Source of the DNA: Paracoccus spongiarum | GTDB taxonomy: Bacteria > Pseudomonadota > Alphaproteobacteria > Rhodobacterales > Rhodobacteraceae | DNA length: 57,959 nt | Direction of reading: 5' to 3' | Assembly (NCBI RefSeq): GCF_030732095.1 | Contig: NZ_JAVAMQ010000019.1 | Coordinates: 1-57,959, forward strand | Shown: piece after piece, positions 28,335-37,367 of the stretch | How positions within the stretch are numbered: the first letter of the stretch is position 1 | Layout of the letters: each line of letters starts with the position of its first letter | Notes under the pieces: generated by a model | Told to the model about the DNA's origin: nothing | What the model saw: the letters and a program-made list of their open reading frames with translations, nothing else | Databases searched by the model: none | Program-made: the position numbers and the translations under genes

Positions 28335-30797
28335 ATGACCCTTCAGGACAATCCGCTCGACTTCAACGACGTGCCGCCCACGCGCAAAGGCCGTACGTCC
28401 CGGCGCATGCCGGTGGCCCGGGTGGCGGAATTGCTGAACGACCGGATCGCCGATCTTGCGGTGGAACTGCTCGGCACCCCGAACCGCGCCCTGTCCAGCG
28501 CGCAGCAGTTGCGCTTCGGGACCAAGGGCAGCATCGCGGTGGAAATCGCAGGCAAGGATGCCGGGCGCTGGTATGACCACGAGGCCGGAACGGGCGGCGC
28601 TGGGCCGGAACTGATCCGTCACCACTTCGGGATGGACGAAAAGGCAGCATGGAACTGGGCGCGCAACTGGCTGGGCGATGCGGAAATGCCTGCCTCCTGG
28701 ACCGCCTCCAAACCCGCCACCAACAAACCCGCCAAGGCACCGGCATCTGGCCCGGCCCACACCGTGGAGTTGTCGGAAGCCGAACTCGCAGCCAAGGTCG
28801 CAGAGATTGTGCGCCAGACCGAGGTTCCGAATGGCACACCGGCCCATGCCTATCTGGTGGGGCGCGGGATCGCCATTCAGCCCCCCGACTGCATCCGCTT
28901 TCGCCGGAACGCCTATGGCAGCTATGGCGCGATGGTCGCGTTGGCGACCGATGCGGCGGGCGAGGTGCTGGCGATCCAGCAGGTCTATCTGACAGCCGAG
29001 GGCAAGAAGGCCCCGGTCAATCCCGTCAAGCGCACCAACAAGGCCGTCGAGGGATGGGGCGAACGTTCCGCCGTGCGCCTGCCGGGGCGGGAACCGCTGG
29101 TGCTCTGCGAGGGTGTCGAAACCGCGCTGTCGGTCTGGCAGGCCACCGGTCAGGAGGTCTGGGCCTGCCTCGGCATCTCCAACATCGGCCGCGCGCCCGT
29201 CCCCGACAAGGCCACGGTCATCATCGCCCGCGATGGCGAAGCGCCCGGCAGCAAAGCCGAGGGAATGATAACCCGCGCCGCCACGGCCCTCGCCCTGCGC
29301 GGGTTGACGGTGATGATCGCCACGCCGCCCGAGGATCAGGACTTCAACGACGTGCTGTTGCGCGAGGGCGAGGAGGCCATTCGCAACCGGATCGCCGGTG
29401 CTGAACTCTTTCGCCCGGACCAGGCCGAGCAGGGTCGCAAGCGCCTCTACATCGGGTCGGACGTGGAGATGGCGAAGCGCGTGCGCGAGGATTTGACCGA
29501 ACGCCATGGCCGCATCGTGCATGCCGAGGGCGAGTTCTGGCGTTACATTGGCACCCATTGGGAGGCGATCCCGGCCCACGAATTGCGCCTGCCGGTCCAC
29601 ACCTATGACGGCGCGAGCTTCGAGACGCCCGCAGGCGAGCCCTCGAACGTCAAGCTGACTCAGACCCGCGTCAACTCTGTCCTGAACGAATGTGCAGCCC
29701 TCTGCGCCGAACCCGGCTTCTTCGACACCCCGCCCGCTGGCATCAACTGCGCCTCGGGCTTCCTGCGCTTTGATGCGAACGGAACGCCGCATCTGGAACC
29801 GCATCATCGCAATCACCGCTGCCGTCACACCCTGCCCGGCCGCTGGACCCCCGGCACCTCCGGCATCCCGCCCGAGGGCTCGATGCTGCGCCGCCTGCTG
29901 ACCGGGAGCTTCAAGGGCGACCCGGAGGCACGGGCAAAATGCGATCTGCTGGCCGAGGTCTGCGGATCGGCAGCGCTGGGCTATGCCACGCGCCTGGTAC
30001 AGCCCCGCGCCGTCGTGCTGCACGGCAAGACCGCCGAGAACGGAAAGAGCCAGATCCTCGATCTCGCGCGCGGCCTCTTGCCTGCCAGCGCTATCTGCTG
30101 CGTCCCCGCCGCCAAGATGGGCGACGAGCGGCATGTCACCGGGCTGGTCGGGAAACTCCTGAACGCCTCCGACGAATTGTCGCCCGAGGCCATCGCCTCC
30201 AACATCTTCAAATCCGTTGTCACCGGCGAGCCGATCGAGGGGCGCGATGTCTACAAGAGCCGGGTCGAGTTCCGCTCGGTGGCGCAGAACCTGTTCGCCG
30301 CGAACCAGTTGCCCAGCTTCAAGGGCGGCGTGGACCGGGGCGTGCAGCGCCGCCTGCTGCTGATCCCCTTGACCCGCACCATCCCCCTTGAGGAGCGGAT
30401 CGAGGATATCGGCAAGCGCATCGCCTCCGAGGAAGCCGACCTGCTGCTGGCATGGGCGGTCGACGGGGCTGCGCGGCTGATCCGCCAGCGCAACTTCGCC
30501 ATCCCGGAAAGCTGCCGTGAGGCGCTGATCGAGTGGGTGCTGGGCGAAGACCCGGTGCTGGCCTGGATCGACGCCTGCGTGAAGGTCGTGCCCATCGTGA
30601 ACGGCGGTCCGATGCTCGCCACCCGCGATGCGCATCTGCGGTTCCAGAACTGGGCGCAGGCCGAGGGCTTCAAACCCGAGAAGATCCCCGCGATCAACGG
30701 CTTCGTGCAGCGCGTCCAGGCCCAAGTGGCCGGGATCCAGCACAAGCGCACCAGCGCAGGCCGGTTCTTCCTCGGCATCACAGTGACGCAGTGGTGA
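28335..30797 (+). CDS. P4-type Toprim primase and SF3 helicase
   Basis: An 820-residue replication protein. The N-terminal third resembles a zinc-type/DUF3987-like primase region, then comes a Toprim domain with E259 (VLCEGVETALSVW) and D300 (IIARDGEAPG). The C-terminal half is a D5/superfamily 3 helicase with Walker A GKTAENGKS (564-572) and Walker B-like LLNASDELS. Such fused primase-helicases start replication at an iteron origin in P4 and PICIs. The start at 28335 avoids overlap with the small gene upstream. The end of the gene runs into the TGACGCA repeat cluster, which is a good candidate for its origin. Confidence 0.9.
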   Translation: MTLQDNPLDFNDVPPTRKGRTSRRMPVARVAELLNDRIADLAVELLGTPNRALSSAQQLRFGTKGSIAVEIAGKDAGRWYDHEAGTGGAGPELIRHHFGMDEKAAWNWARNWLGDAEMPASWTASKPATNKPAKAPASGPAHTVELSEAELAAKVAEIVRQTEVPNGTPAHAYLVGRGIAIQPPDCIRFRRNAYGSYGAMVALATDAAGEVLAIQQVYLTAEGKKAPVNPVKRTNKAVEGWGERSAVRLPGREPLVLCEGVETALSVWQATGQEVWACLGISNIGRAPVPDKATVIIARDGEAPGSKAEGMITRAATALALRGLTVMIATPPEDQDFNDVLLREGEEAIRNRIAGAELFRPDQAEQGRKRLYIGSDVEMAKRVREDLTERHGRIVHAEGEFWRYIGTHWEAIPAHELRLPVHTYDGASFETPAGEPSNVKLTQTRVNSVLNECAALCAEPGFFDTPPAGINCASGFLRFDANGTPHLEPHHRNHRCRHTLPGRWTPGTSGIPPEGSMLRRLLTGSFKGDPEARAKCDLLAEVCGSAALGYATRLVQPRAVVLHGKTAENGKSQILDLARGLLPASAICCVPAAKMGDERHVTGLVGKLLNASDELSPEAIASNIFKSVVTGEPIEGRDVYKSRVEFRSVAQNLFAANQLPSFKGGVDRGVQRRLLLIPLTRTIPLEERIEDIGKRIASEEADLLLAWAVDGAARLIRQRNFAIPESCREALIEWVLGEDPVLAWIDACVKVVPIVNGGPMLATRDAHLRFQNWAQAEGFKPEKIPAINGFVQRVQAQVAGIQHKRTSAGRFFLGITVTQW

Positions 30798-31007
30798 CGC
30801 AAGAATGACGGACTTTGGCGCGCAACCCATTGAAAGTGTTGAGATGACGCACTTGGCTCCAACCTTTTTGATAAAGGGGGAAAATCACCCAACCCTGAAG
30901 GCCCAAATTACCCCCTATATAAAATGTTCCCCGGGCAGGTGCGTCATCTCAACACTATCAAACACTTACACCCCAAAACCCGTCATTCCTGCGTCATTCT
31001 TGCGTCA
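30784..31007. repeat. TGACGCA repeat cluster, putative replication origin
   Basis: Six exact TGACGCA copies lie here: plus strand at 30784, 30795 and 30845, and inverted at 30940, 30990 and 31001. Two variant copies (atgacgg at 30805 and its mirror ccgtcat at 30980) fit the same pattern. The arms 30836-30852 and 30939-30955 are perfect 17-bp inverted repeats, flanking an AT-rich stretch that includes tatataaaa near 30916. The cluster lies right after the primase-helicase gene, where satellite origins are often found. The alternative is an operator array for the packaging genes. Confidence 0.7.
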
Positions 31008-31136
31008 TGCGCCGCAACCCTCGGGCCGGTCTGAGGGGCTTCAATCGGGAAGGATCGGGAAAGCGGCGGTTCCTCCCGGGCCAATTCGTATGCGGGGGAG
31101 CACAGCGCATGACCCCGCCAGCGTCAGGGGGCGAAA

Positions 31137-31649
31137 ATGACTAAACTCGACAGCGCCGAGACCAAGACCGCCTTCGCCGCCCGCGTCGGGCTGACCAAGG
31201 GCCGCATCTCGCAACTGGTGGCCGAGGGCCTGCCCGTGCGCGCGGACGGGCAGATCGACGTGGCGGTGGGTCTGGCCTGGATCGAGGACAACCTCGACCC
31301 AGCCCGCCGCAACAAGGGCGGTGCTAGCCCCGCCCCTGCCCGCGTCTCGACCACGCTGGCTGAGGCCAAGCGGCTGCATGAGATCGTGAAGGTGCAGCGC
31401 GCCAAGCTGGCCTTCGAGAAGGAACAGGGCCTGCTCGTGGAAACCGCCGCCGCCACGCGCACGGTGTTCGCCCGCGCGCGTGCCGAACGCGATGCCCATA
31501 TGGCTTGGGTCCAGCGCACAGCCCCGCTGCTAGCGGCTGAAGTCGGGGCCGATCCGCGTGCCACCTTCGCCGCCCTCGACCGGATGATGCGCGAGCATCT
31601 CGAACACTTGGCCGACCTGCCCTTGGGGAGTTTTGGCGATGGTGCCTGA
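31137..31649 (+). CDS. terS: Terminase small subunit (Nu1-like)
   Basis: A 170-residue protein. The N-terminus has a winged-helix of the Nu1 type (TAFAARVGLTKGRISQLVAE), then a helical region (EAKRLHEIVKVQRAKLAFEK) and a C-terminal part with DAHMAWVQRTAPLLAAE. It would recognise the satellite packaging site and hand the DNA to the large subunit. The ribosome-binding site gggggcg is close to the ATG. It overlaps the large-subunit start by about 11 bp. The gene encodes its own packaging specificity, which fits a satellite that fills its own capsids. Confidence 0.85.
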   Translation: MTKLDSAETKTAFAARVGLTKGRISQLVAEGLPVRADGQIDVAVGLAWIEDNLDPARRNKGGASPAPARVSTTLAEAKRLHEIVKVQRAKLAFEKEQGLLVETAAATRTVFARARAERDAHMAWVQRTAPLLAAEVGADPRATFAALDRMMREHLEHLADLPLGSFGDGA

Positions 31650-33432
31650 CATCGATCTCGCCTGGCGGCGCGGCATCCGCCCCGAACCGCCGATCCCGGT
31701 GTCGGACTGGGCCGACCGGCACCGCATCCTGCCGCCCACCTCGGCGGAACCGGGCCGCTGGCGCACCGACCGCACGCCCTACCTGCGCGCGGTTATGGAT
31801 GCGCTAACCACCTCCAGCCCCTATGAACGGGTCGTGCTGATGAAGGGCGCGCAAACGGGTGGCTCCGAGGCCGGGCTGAACTGGCTGGGTTACATCATCC
31901 AGAATGCGCCCGGCATCGCCATGCTGGTCATGCCGTCGCTCGACATGGTGCGGCGCAACACGACGGTGCGGATTGATCCGCTGATCGAGGCCACCCCTGC
32001 CCTGCGCGATCTGGTCTCGGCCCCGAGGTCACGCGATGCCGGGAACAGCCTGTTCCGCAAATCCTTCCCCGGCGGCCAGTTGGTAATGACCGGCGCGAAC
32101 AGCGCCGTGGGGCTGCGATCCACGCCGGTGCGCTACCTGTTCCTCGACGAGGTGGACGGCTATCCCGGCGATGCCGATGGCGAAGGCGATCCCGTCGATC
32201 TGGCGATCCAGCGCACCACCACCTTCCGGGGGCGGCGCAAGATTTACATGGTCTCGACGCCGACCCTGAAAGGCCATTCCCGCATCGAGGCGGCCTACCT
32301 TGAGAGCGATCAGCGGTATTTCCATGTGCCATGCCATCATTGTGGCGACATGGCGCCGATCACTTGGGCGCGCATCCGCTGGCCCGAGGGGCAACGCGAC
32401 GCTGCCTATCTGGTCTGCGATGCCTGCGGCGGCGTTCACCACGAACACGACAAGCCCCGCCTGCTAGCCGCCGGTGAATGGCGTCCGACCGCGCCAGGCG
32501 ATGGCCGCACGGCAGGGTTCCACCTGTCGTCGCTCTATTCGCCATGGGAAACCTGGGCAGAGATCGCGCAGGAACATGCCCGCGTCGCCAAAGATCCTGC
32601 CCGGCTTCAGGTATGGGTCAACACCAAGCTGGGCGAGTCCTGGGAGGACCAGGCGGGCGATACCGTCCCTGCCGATCCCCTCATGGCGCGGCGCGAGGAT
32701 TGGGGCAGCGACCTCGCCCCCGGCGTGGCCGTGCTGACGGCAGGTGTCGATGTGCAGGGCGACCGCATCGAGGTGCAAATCGTCGGCTGGGGCCGCGACG
32801 AGGAGGCATGGGTCATAGACTACCGCGTGCTCTGGGGTGACCCTTCCGGCCCACGCCTCTGGTCCGATCTGGACGGCGTGCTGAACGGCGCATACGGCGA
32901 TCTGCCGGTGCGCGCTGTCGCCGTGGATACCGGCGGCCATCACACCAAGATGGCCTACGAGTTCTGCCGCACCCGACTCGCCCGCCACGTCTGGGCCATC
33001 AAGGGCCGCGGCGGTCCAGGCATTCCTGTCTGGCCCCGCCGCCCCACCCGCAGCAACAAGGCAAAGATCCCGCTGTTTATCGTCGGCGTCGATGCTGTGA
33101 AGGACGCGGTCTACGCCCGCCTGAAGCTGACAGAACCCGGCCCTGGCGCCATCCACTTCCCCCGCCGCCTCGACGCCGACTACTTCCGCCAGCTGACCGC
33201 CGAACGCGTCGTCACCCGCTTCGAACGCGGGCGCCCCATCCGCTCCTGGCAACCCAAGCGCGACGGCGAACGCAACGAAGCCCTTGACACCTTCGTCTAC
33301 GCCCACGCCGCCCTGCATGGGCTGATCAGTATGGGGATGCGGCTGAACGAGGAGGTGGAGGGGAAGGATGGGTCGATGAGCCGGGCTGTCACATCGCCGC
33401 CCAAGGTGATACGCTCCACTTGGTTGTCGTGA
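31639..33432 (+). CDS. terL: Terminase large subunit (GpA family)
   Basis: A 597-residue packaging motor. The ATPase has a Walker A-like KGAQTGGS (K69-S76) and Walker B LFLDEVDG (D170-E171), and SFPGGQLVMTGANS precedes it. A four-cysteine zinc-binding region (CHHCGDM... and CDACGG) lies in the middle, as is usual for the GpA family. The C-terminal nuclease half contains VAVDTGGHHTKMAYEFC. I chose the ATG at 31639 because ggggag lies 8 bases before it. The protein would cut concatemers and pump DNA into the capsid. The motifs and length are as expected for an intact protein. Confidence 0.92.
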   Translation: MVPDIDLAWRRGIRPEPPIPVSDWADRHRILPPTSAEPGRWRTDRTPYLRAVMDALTTSSPYERVVLMKGAQTGGSEAGLNWLGYIIQNAPGIAMLVMPSLDMVRRNTTVRIDPLIEATPALRDLVSAPRSRDAGNSLFRKSFPGGQLVMTGANSAVGLRSTPVRYLFLDEVDGYPGDADGEGDPVDLAIQRTTTFRGRRKIYMVSTPTLKGHSRIEAAYLESDQRYFHVPCHHCGDMAPITWARIRWPEGQRDAAYLVCDACGGVHHEHDKPRLLAAGEWRPTAPGDGRTAGFHLSSLYSPWETWAEIAQEHARVAKDPARLQVWVNTKLGESWEDQAGDTVPADPLMARREDWGSDLAPGVAVLTAGVDVQGDRIEVQIVGWGRDEEAWVIDYRVLWGDPSGPRLWSDLDGVLNGAYGDLPVRAVAVDTGGHHTKMAYEFCRTRLARHVWAIKGRGGPGIPVWPRRPTRSNKAKIPLFIVGVDAVKDAVYARLKLTEPGPGAIHFPRRLDADYFRQLTAERVVTRFERGRPIRSWQPKRDGERNEALDTFVYAHAALHGLISMGMRLNEEVEGKDGSMSRAVTSPPKVIRSTWLS

Positions 33433-33556
33433 AAGTCCTGCATCAGCAATCGCATGAACGGCGTCAAGCAGCAGAACCTTCAATGATCTACCCACTTGCA
33501 ACACCCTCGAACTTACCCCTAGCTGGACAAGACCCGCGAACCATGAAGGCCAGTCG

Positions 33557-34786
33557 ATGAATCAATTGTCTCTCTTTCCACTGGCCGACCGCTCATCCTC
33601 CACTGAAGATTTCGTGGAGGAAATCTCGAACTTCGCTGATTTTGGCAAAGAGACATCGATTGAGGATATCGACGGCATTCGCTATTTCGTTAATGAATTT
33701 TGGACTGCCGGCCAGCGTCAGGCTCATTCTATTCACGAAGTATCCTACCGCGCATGCTTCAAAGCCCAACTTCCAGAGTTTTTCATTTCGCGGCTAACCA
33801 ATCCTGGTGACGTAGTATTCGACCCATTCATGGGACGGGGAACAACTCCAGTTCAGGCGGCCTTAATGGGCCGTCAGTCCTTCGGTAATGATATCAATCC
33901 GCTATCGACCCTGCTGACCCGCCCCCGTTTGCGCCCGATTTCCCTGCAAGCGGTCGCGGCAGCGCTGAAAACGGTGGACTGGTCGCGGGGCGCTATCCAA
34001 CGCGAAGACTTGCTGGCATTCTACCACCCAGCCACGCTTAGGAATCTTGAAGCACTGCGCCTCTGGCTGGCGGAACGCGCGCCCCTCGGCGCTGAGCAGG
34101 TTGACCCGGTTGCTGACTGGATCCGGATGGTGGCAATCAATCGCCTATCCGGACACTCGCCCGGCTTCTTCTCAGGTCGCTCGATGCCCCCGAACCAAGC
34201 CGTATCGGTCAAGGCGCAATTGAAGATCAACGAGAAGTTAGGGGTGTCACCGCCGGAGCGCGACGTCGCAGCAGTGATTATGAAGAAGTCGAAGACTTTG
34301 CTCAAAGACGGTTGCGCCCCAAGCCAAGTGCGGTCCAGCCTCCACATTGGTGCAGCATGGGACGTAGCCGGGATCCCGGATGCAACCGTTGATCTTACCG
34401 TGACCTCGCCGCCTTTCCTCGACATCGTCCACTACGCCGCCGACAACTGGTTGCGGTGTTGGTTCGCCGGCATAGACCCAGAGACGGTTGCCATCGACAT
34501 GCACCGGACCGAGGACGCTTGGACGGCGATGGTTCATCGTGTCTTGGCAGAACAAGCCCGCATGCTACGTCCCGGTGGCTACGTTGCCTTCGAGGTTGGA
34601 GAAGTTCGAAACGGAAAGGTCCTGCTTGAGCGCCTTGTTTGGAAAGCGGCGGAAGAGTTGCCGTTCAGGCGGATAGGCGTGATGGTAAATGACCAGGAGT
34701 TCACCAAGACAGCGAACTGCTGGGGCGTATCCAACGGAGCGCAGGGAACAAACACCAACCGCATCGTCCTTCTTCAGCGGCTCTAG
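33557..34786 (+). CDS. DNA N4-cytosine/N6-adenine methyltransferase
   Basis: A 409-residue methyltransferase. Motif I is DPFMGRG (89-95) with GNDINPLS following, and motif IV is TSPPF (283-287). The SPP form is more usual in N4-cytosine methyltransferases, so that target is slightly favoured. The long gap between motifs I and IV (about 190 residues) would hold the target-recognition domain. Base composition is lower in GC than the packaging genes around it. It stands as the first gene of a cargo cassette between the terminase and portal genes, with two nuclease-like genes behind it. Confidence 0.85.
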   Translation: MNQLSLFPLADRSSSTEDFVEEISNFADFGKETSIEDIDGIRYFVNEFWTAGQRQAHSIHEVSYRACFKAQLPEFFISRLTNPGDVVFDPFMGRGTTPVQAALMGRQSFGNDINPLSTLLTRPRLRPISLQAVAAALKTVDWSRGAIQREDLLAFYHPATLRNLEALRLWLAERAPLGAEQVDPVADWIRMVAINRLSGHSPGFFSGRSMPPNQAVSVKAQLKINEKLGVSPPERDVAAVIMKKSKTLLKDGCAPSQVRSSLHIGAAWDVAGIPDATVDLTVTSPPFLDIVHYAADNWLRCWFAGIDPETVAIDMHRTEDAWTAMVHRVLAEQARMLRPGGYVAFEVGEVRNGKVLLERLVWKAAEELPFRRIGVMVNDQEFTKTANCWGVSNGAQGTNTNRIVLLQRL

Positions 34787-34837
34787 ACTCTCAGGCTGCC
34801 CTCTAGTTTACTACTCCAGTGAACTGGGAGGCGGATT

Positions 34838-35380
34838 TTGCGTTATATTGACGTCCCGATTACGGCAGAGATGCTTGAATATGCTCGCGCGGCAGAAGAG
34901 GACGTTCGAGTCCACAGAACGCGGGCATCAAAGATCGACAGCCTCACAGGTCTGATAGGCGAACTGGCTTTCGCGCAGTGGTTTCTTGGTGATTGGAAAG
35001 CACATGATGTTCGTGACACCAAGGGACGACCTGACTTTCTCGAAGTAATCGAAGTCAAGACAAGCGCATACCCTTGGTCGGATCGCCTGAACCTCTTGGT
35101 TCGGGAAGACTACGCTGAAAAACGGCGGCCCGAATACTACGTCCAAGTCATTGTCGACGCGCCAAACCGAGATGCGCAGGACATCCAGCCTGGCTGGAAC
35201 TGCCGTATTTCGGGCTGGGCGACACCTGATGAGGTTGATAAAGCGCCGCTCAGGGATTTCGGGGCAAAAGGTGGTGGTCGTGGCGGCTATCGCTGCCGTT
35301 ACATTGCCATCAAGGACTTAAGGGCAATGGAAGCATTTCCAGCGCTCAAGACCTTTCAGTCCGCCGGTCAGGAAGGTTGA
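34838..35380 (+). CDS. PD-(D/E)XK restriction-nuclease-like protein
   Basis: A 180-residue protein with a TTG start after gggagg at 6-base spacing. It has the pattern of a PD-(D/E)XK nuclease: E42 in GELAFAQWF, D66 in GRPDF and E72-V-K74 in VIEVKTS. The C-terminal part carries GGGRGGYRCRYIAIKDLRAM. It follows the methyltransferase gene by 51 bp and overlaps the next nuclease-like gene. I infer the restriction part of a modification-dependent or Type II-like pair, though a solo anti-phage nuclease is possible. I do not recognise the exact family. Confidence 0.7.
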   Translation: MRYIDVPITAEMLEYARAAEEDVRVHRTRASKIDSLTGLIGELAFAQWFLGDWKAHDVRDTKGRPDFLEVIEVKTSAYPWSDRLNLLVREDYAEKRRPEYYVQVIVDAPNRDAQDIQPGWNCRISGWATPDEVDKAPLRDFGAKGGGRGGYRCRYIAIKDLRAMEAFPALKTFQSAGQEG

Positions 35381-35382
35381 TG

Positions 35383-35865
35383 ATGGACAAGCGATTTCAA
35401 CTCCGTTGGGACGAGGAAGAACTCGCTCGTGCGTTCAAGGTGACCACGGCGGATGTCCGCGAGTATCTGACGGATGGACGCCGAGTGTCGTTCATCATTG
35501 AAAGACGGCTAAAGTGGGAGAACCCCGGCTGGAAGCTCGCGCCCTCGGAAGGCGCCGGATACGACTTGCTCGATCCGGATGGCAACATGTGGGAAGTCAG
35601 GTCGATCACCAGGCAAGGGGTCTACTTCAACCCGAGCAACCAAGTAGGCTCCGGACGTGTCTTCAATGAGGACGGCTTCACGGCGAAGTTATCTGGAATC
35701 AAAGGCTTCATCCTGTCCGACATCGTCGAGTTTCCGGTAGTCGACGTCTTCGTGGTGCCAGTTGAAAACGTATTCCGCTGGCATCGTGAGCGTCGCCTTG
35801 GCGCAAATGCGAAAGTCTCTCGCGCCAAGTTTCTCGATGAACTGCAGAAGGACATTCGCTTCTAG
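35383..35865 (+). CDS. Second nuclease-like protein of the cassette
   Basis: A 160-residue protein that begins just past the stop of the previous gene; ggaagg lies 6 bases before the ATG at 35383. A Type II endonuclease-like core can be read as D61/D64 (GYDLLDPDG) then E71-V-R73 (MWEVRSITRQG), where the usual lysine is replaced by arginine, with YFNPSNQVGSGR after it. It may be a second subunit or a specificity partner. Low GC matches the two genes before it. The function is inferred from context. Confidence 0.58.
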   Translation: MDKRFQLRWDEEELARAFKVTTADVREYLTDGRRVSFIIERRLKWENPGWKLAPSEGAGYDLLDPDGNMWEVRSITRQGVYFNPSNQVGSGRVFNEDGFTAKLSGIKGFILSDIVEFPVVDVFVVPVENVFRWHRERRLGANAKVSRAKFLDELQKDIRF

Positions 35866-35957
35866 CTGCACGAAGGGCCGGGCCACCGCGGATCGTTCCC
35901 GGTCCTTCCCAACCGCTCTGATACCCCGAGAACGGCGAAAATGAGACAATCCGCGCC

Positions 35958-37367
35958 ATGCGGACGCTCCTCCATCGCCTTTTCGGCTTCACTCGCACGC
36001 GCGGCTTTGACGCTGCGGGTGGCGGGCGGCGTTGGGAGGGGGCGCGGACGGTCGACGGGCTGAACGCGGCGATCCTGGCAGGCGCGACCACGGCGGCGCG
36101 GCGGGCCGGGTGGTATGCGCGGAACAACCCTTGGGTCGCGGCGGCGGTAGACAGCCTGGTGGGCAATGTCGTCGGCGCCGGTATCAAGCCGCAATCCACG
36201 CATCCCGACAGGGCGGTGCGCGAACGGCTTCAGGTGCTGTGGCTGCGCTGGGCCGATCATGCGGATCCGGGTGGTCTGGCGGATTTCTACGGGCTGCAGG
36301 CGATGGCCGTGCGTGCGATGGTCGAGGGCGGCGAGAGCTTCGCGCGGCTGCGTGTGGTGCCGGATGCGGCCGGCGTTCCCTTGCACATCGACCTGCTGGA
36401 CCGGGACCAGGTGCCGCTGGATCTGCACCGCGACATTGGCGGCGGCGCTCGCATCCGGGCGGGGATCGAGTTCAACGGCGCTGGGCAGCGCACCGCCTAT
36501 TGGGTGATGCGGGACAGGCCCGGCGATCCGCTCACCTCGTTGCGGCTGGAACCGCTGCGCTTGCCCGCCACCGATTGCCTGCATCTGTTCAAGCCGCTCG
36601 CCGCTGGCCAGTTGCGCGGGATCACCTGGCTTGCGCCAGTGCTGCTGCGGTTGCACGAGTTGGACCAGTTCGAGGATGCCGCGCTGGTCAAGGCCAAGGT
36701 GGCGGCACTGTTCACCGGCTTCATCACCGATCCGGATGGCACGGCGGGCGGTCTGACCGGGACCAACACCAACGGCGCGCTGACGGTCGGCATGGAACCC
36801 GGCAGCCTGATCCCCCTTCCGCCCGGCACTGACATCCGCTTTTCCAACCCGACCGAGCACGACGCCTACGCACCCTTCGTGAAGAACCACCTGCGTGCCG
36901 TCGCGGCCGGGATGGGCCTGCCCTACGAACTGGTGTCGGGCGATCTGGAGGGCGTGACCTATTCCTCGATCCGCGCCGGGCTGATCGAGTTTCGCCGCCG
37001 GGTTGAACAGTTGCAGCACAATGTCGTCGTGCATCTGTTCTGCCGCCCGGTCTGGGACCGCTTCGTGCGGCTGGCGGTCCTGTCAGGCGATCTGCCCGCG
37101 CGCGATTTCGACCGTGATCCTGCGGCATATCTCGGCTGCGAATGGCTGCCGCCCAAGTTTGACTACGTCGATCCCAAGAAGGACGTCGAGGCCGAGATCC
37201 TCGCCATCAATGCCGGGCTCAAGAGCAGGACGCAGGCGATTTCCGAACGGGGCTACGACGCCGAGCAGGTCGATGCCGAGATTGCCGCCGACAAGGCGCG
37301 CACCGATGCGCTGGGCCTGAGCTTCGCTGCGCCGCCTGTCCAGAAAGAGGACGTCCCCAATGAATGA
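35958..37367 (+). CDS. Phage portal protein (lambda family)
   Basis: A 469-residue portal protein. The sequence shows the conserved RAGWYARNNPWVAAAVDSLV segment near the N-terminus, the GAGIKPQS turn, a middle KAKVAALFTGFITDPDG segment, and LPYELVSGDLEGVTYSSIRA with RRRVEQLQHNVV near the C-terminus, as in lambda-type portals. Twelve copies would form the DNA entry ring at one capsid vertex. The C-terminal stop overlaps the start of the protease/capsid gene by 8 bp. It is separated from the terminase by the methyltransferase cassette. Confidence 0.92.
   Translation: MRTLLHRLFGFTRTRGFDAAGGGRRWEGARTVDGLNAAILAGATTAARRAGWYARNNPWVAAAVDSLVGNVVGAGIKPQSTHPDRAVRERLQVLWLRWADHADPGGLADFYGLQAMAVRAMVEGGESFARLRVVPDAAGVPLHIDLLDRDQVPLDLHRDIGGGARIRAGIEFNGAGQRTAYWVMRDRPGDPLTSLRLEPLRLPATDCLHLFKPLAAGQLRGITWLAPVLLRLHELDQFEDAALVKAKVAALFTGFITDPDGTAGGLTGTNTNGALTVGMEPGSLIPLPPGTDIRFSNPTEHDAYAPFVKNHLRAVAAGMGLPYELVSGDLEGVTYSSIRAGLIEFRRRVEQLQHNVVVHLFCRPVWDRFVRLAVLSGDLPARDFDRDPAAYLGCEWLPPKFDYVDPKKDVEAEILAINAGLKSRTQAISERGYDAEQVDAEIAADKARTDALGLSFAAPPVQKEDVPNE

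Noticed and set aside
28239..30830. Long minus-strand open frame (863 codons) opposite the primase-helicase
   Set aside because: It is the mirror of a strongly supported coding frame in high-GC DNA, with no domain or ribosome-binding site.
30805..31140. Open frame across the repeat cluster
   Set aside because: It overlays the TGACGCA repeats and AT-rich core, has no ribosome-binding site and no protein-like pattern.
33330..33432. Large terminase truncated by the inserted methyltransferase cassette
   Set aside because: The C-terminus (PKVIRSTWLS) looks like a natural end of this terminase group and the length is normal.
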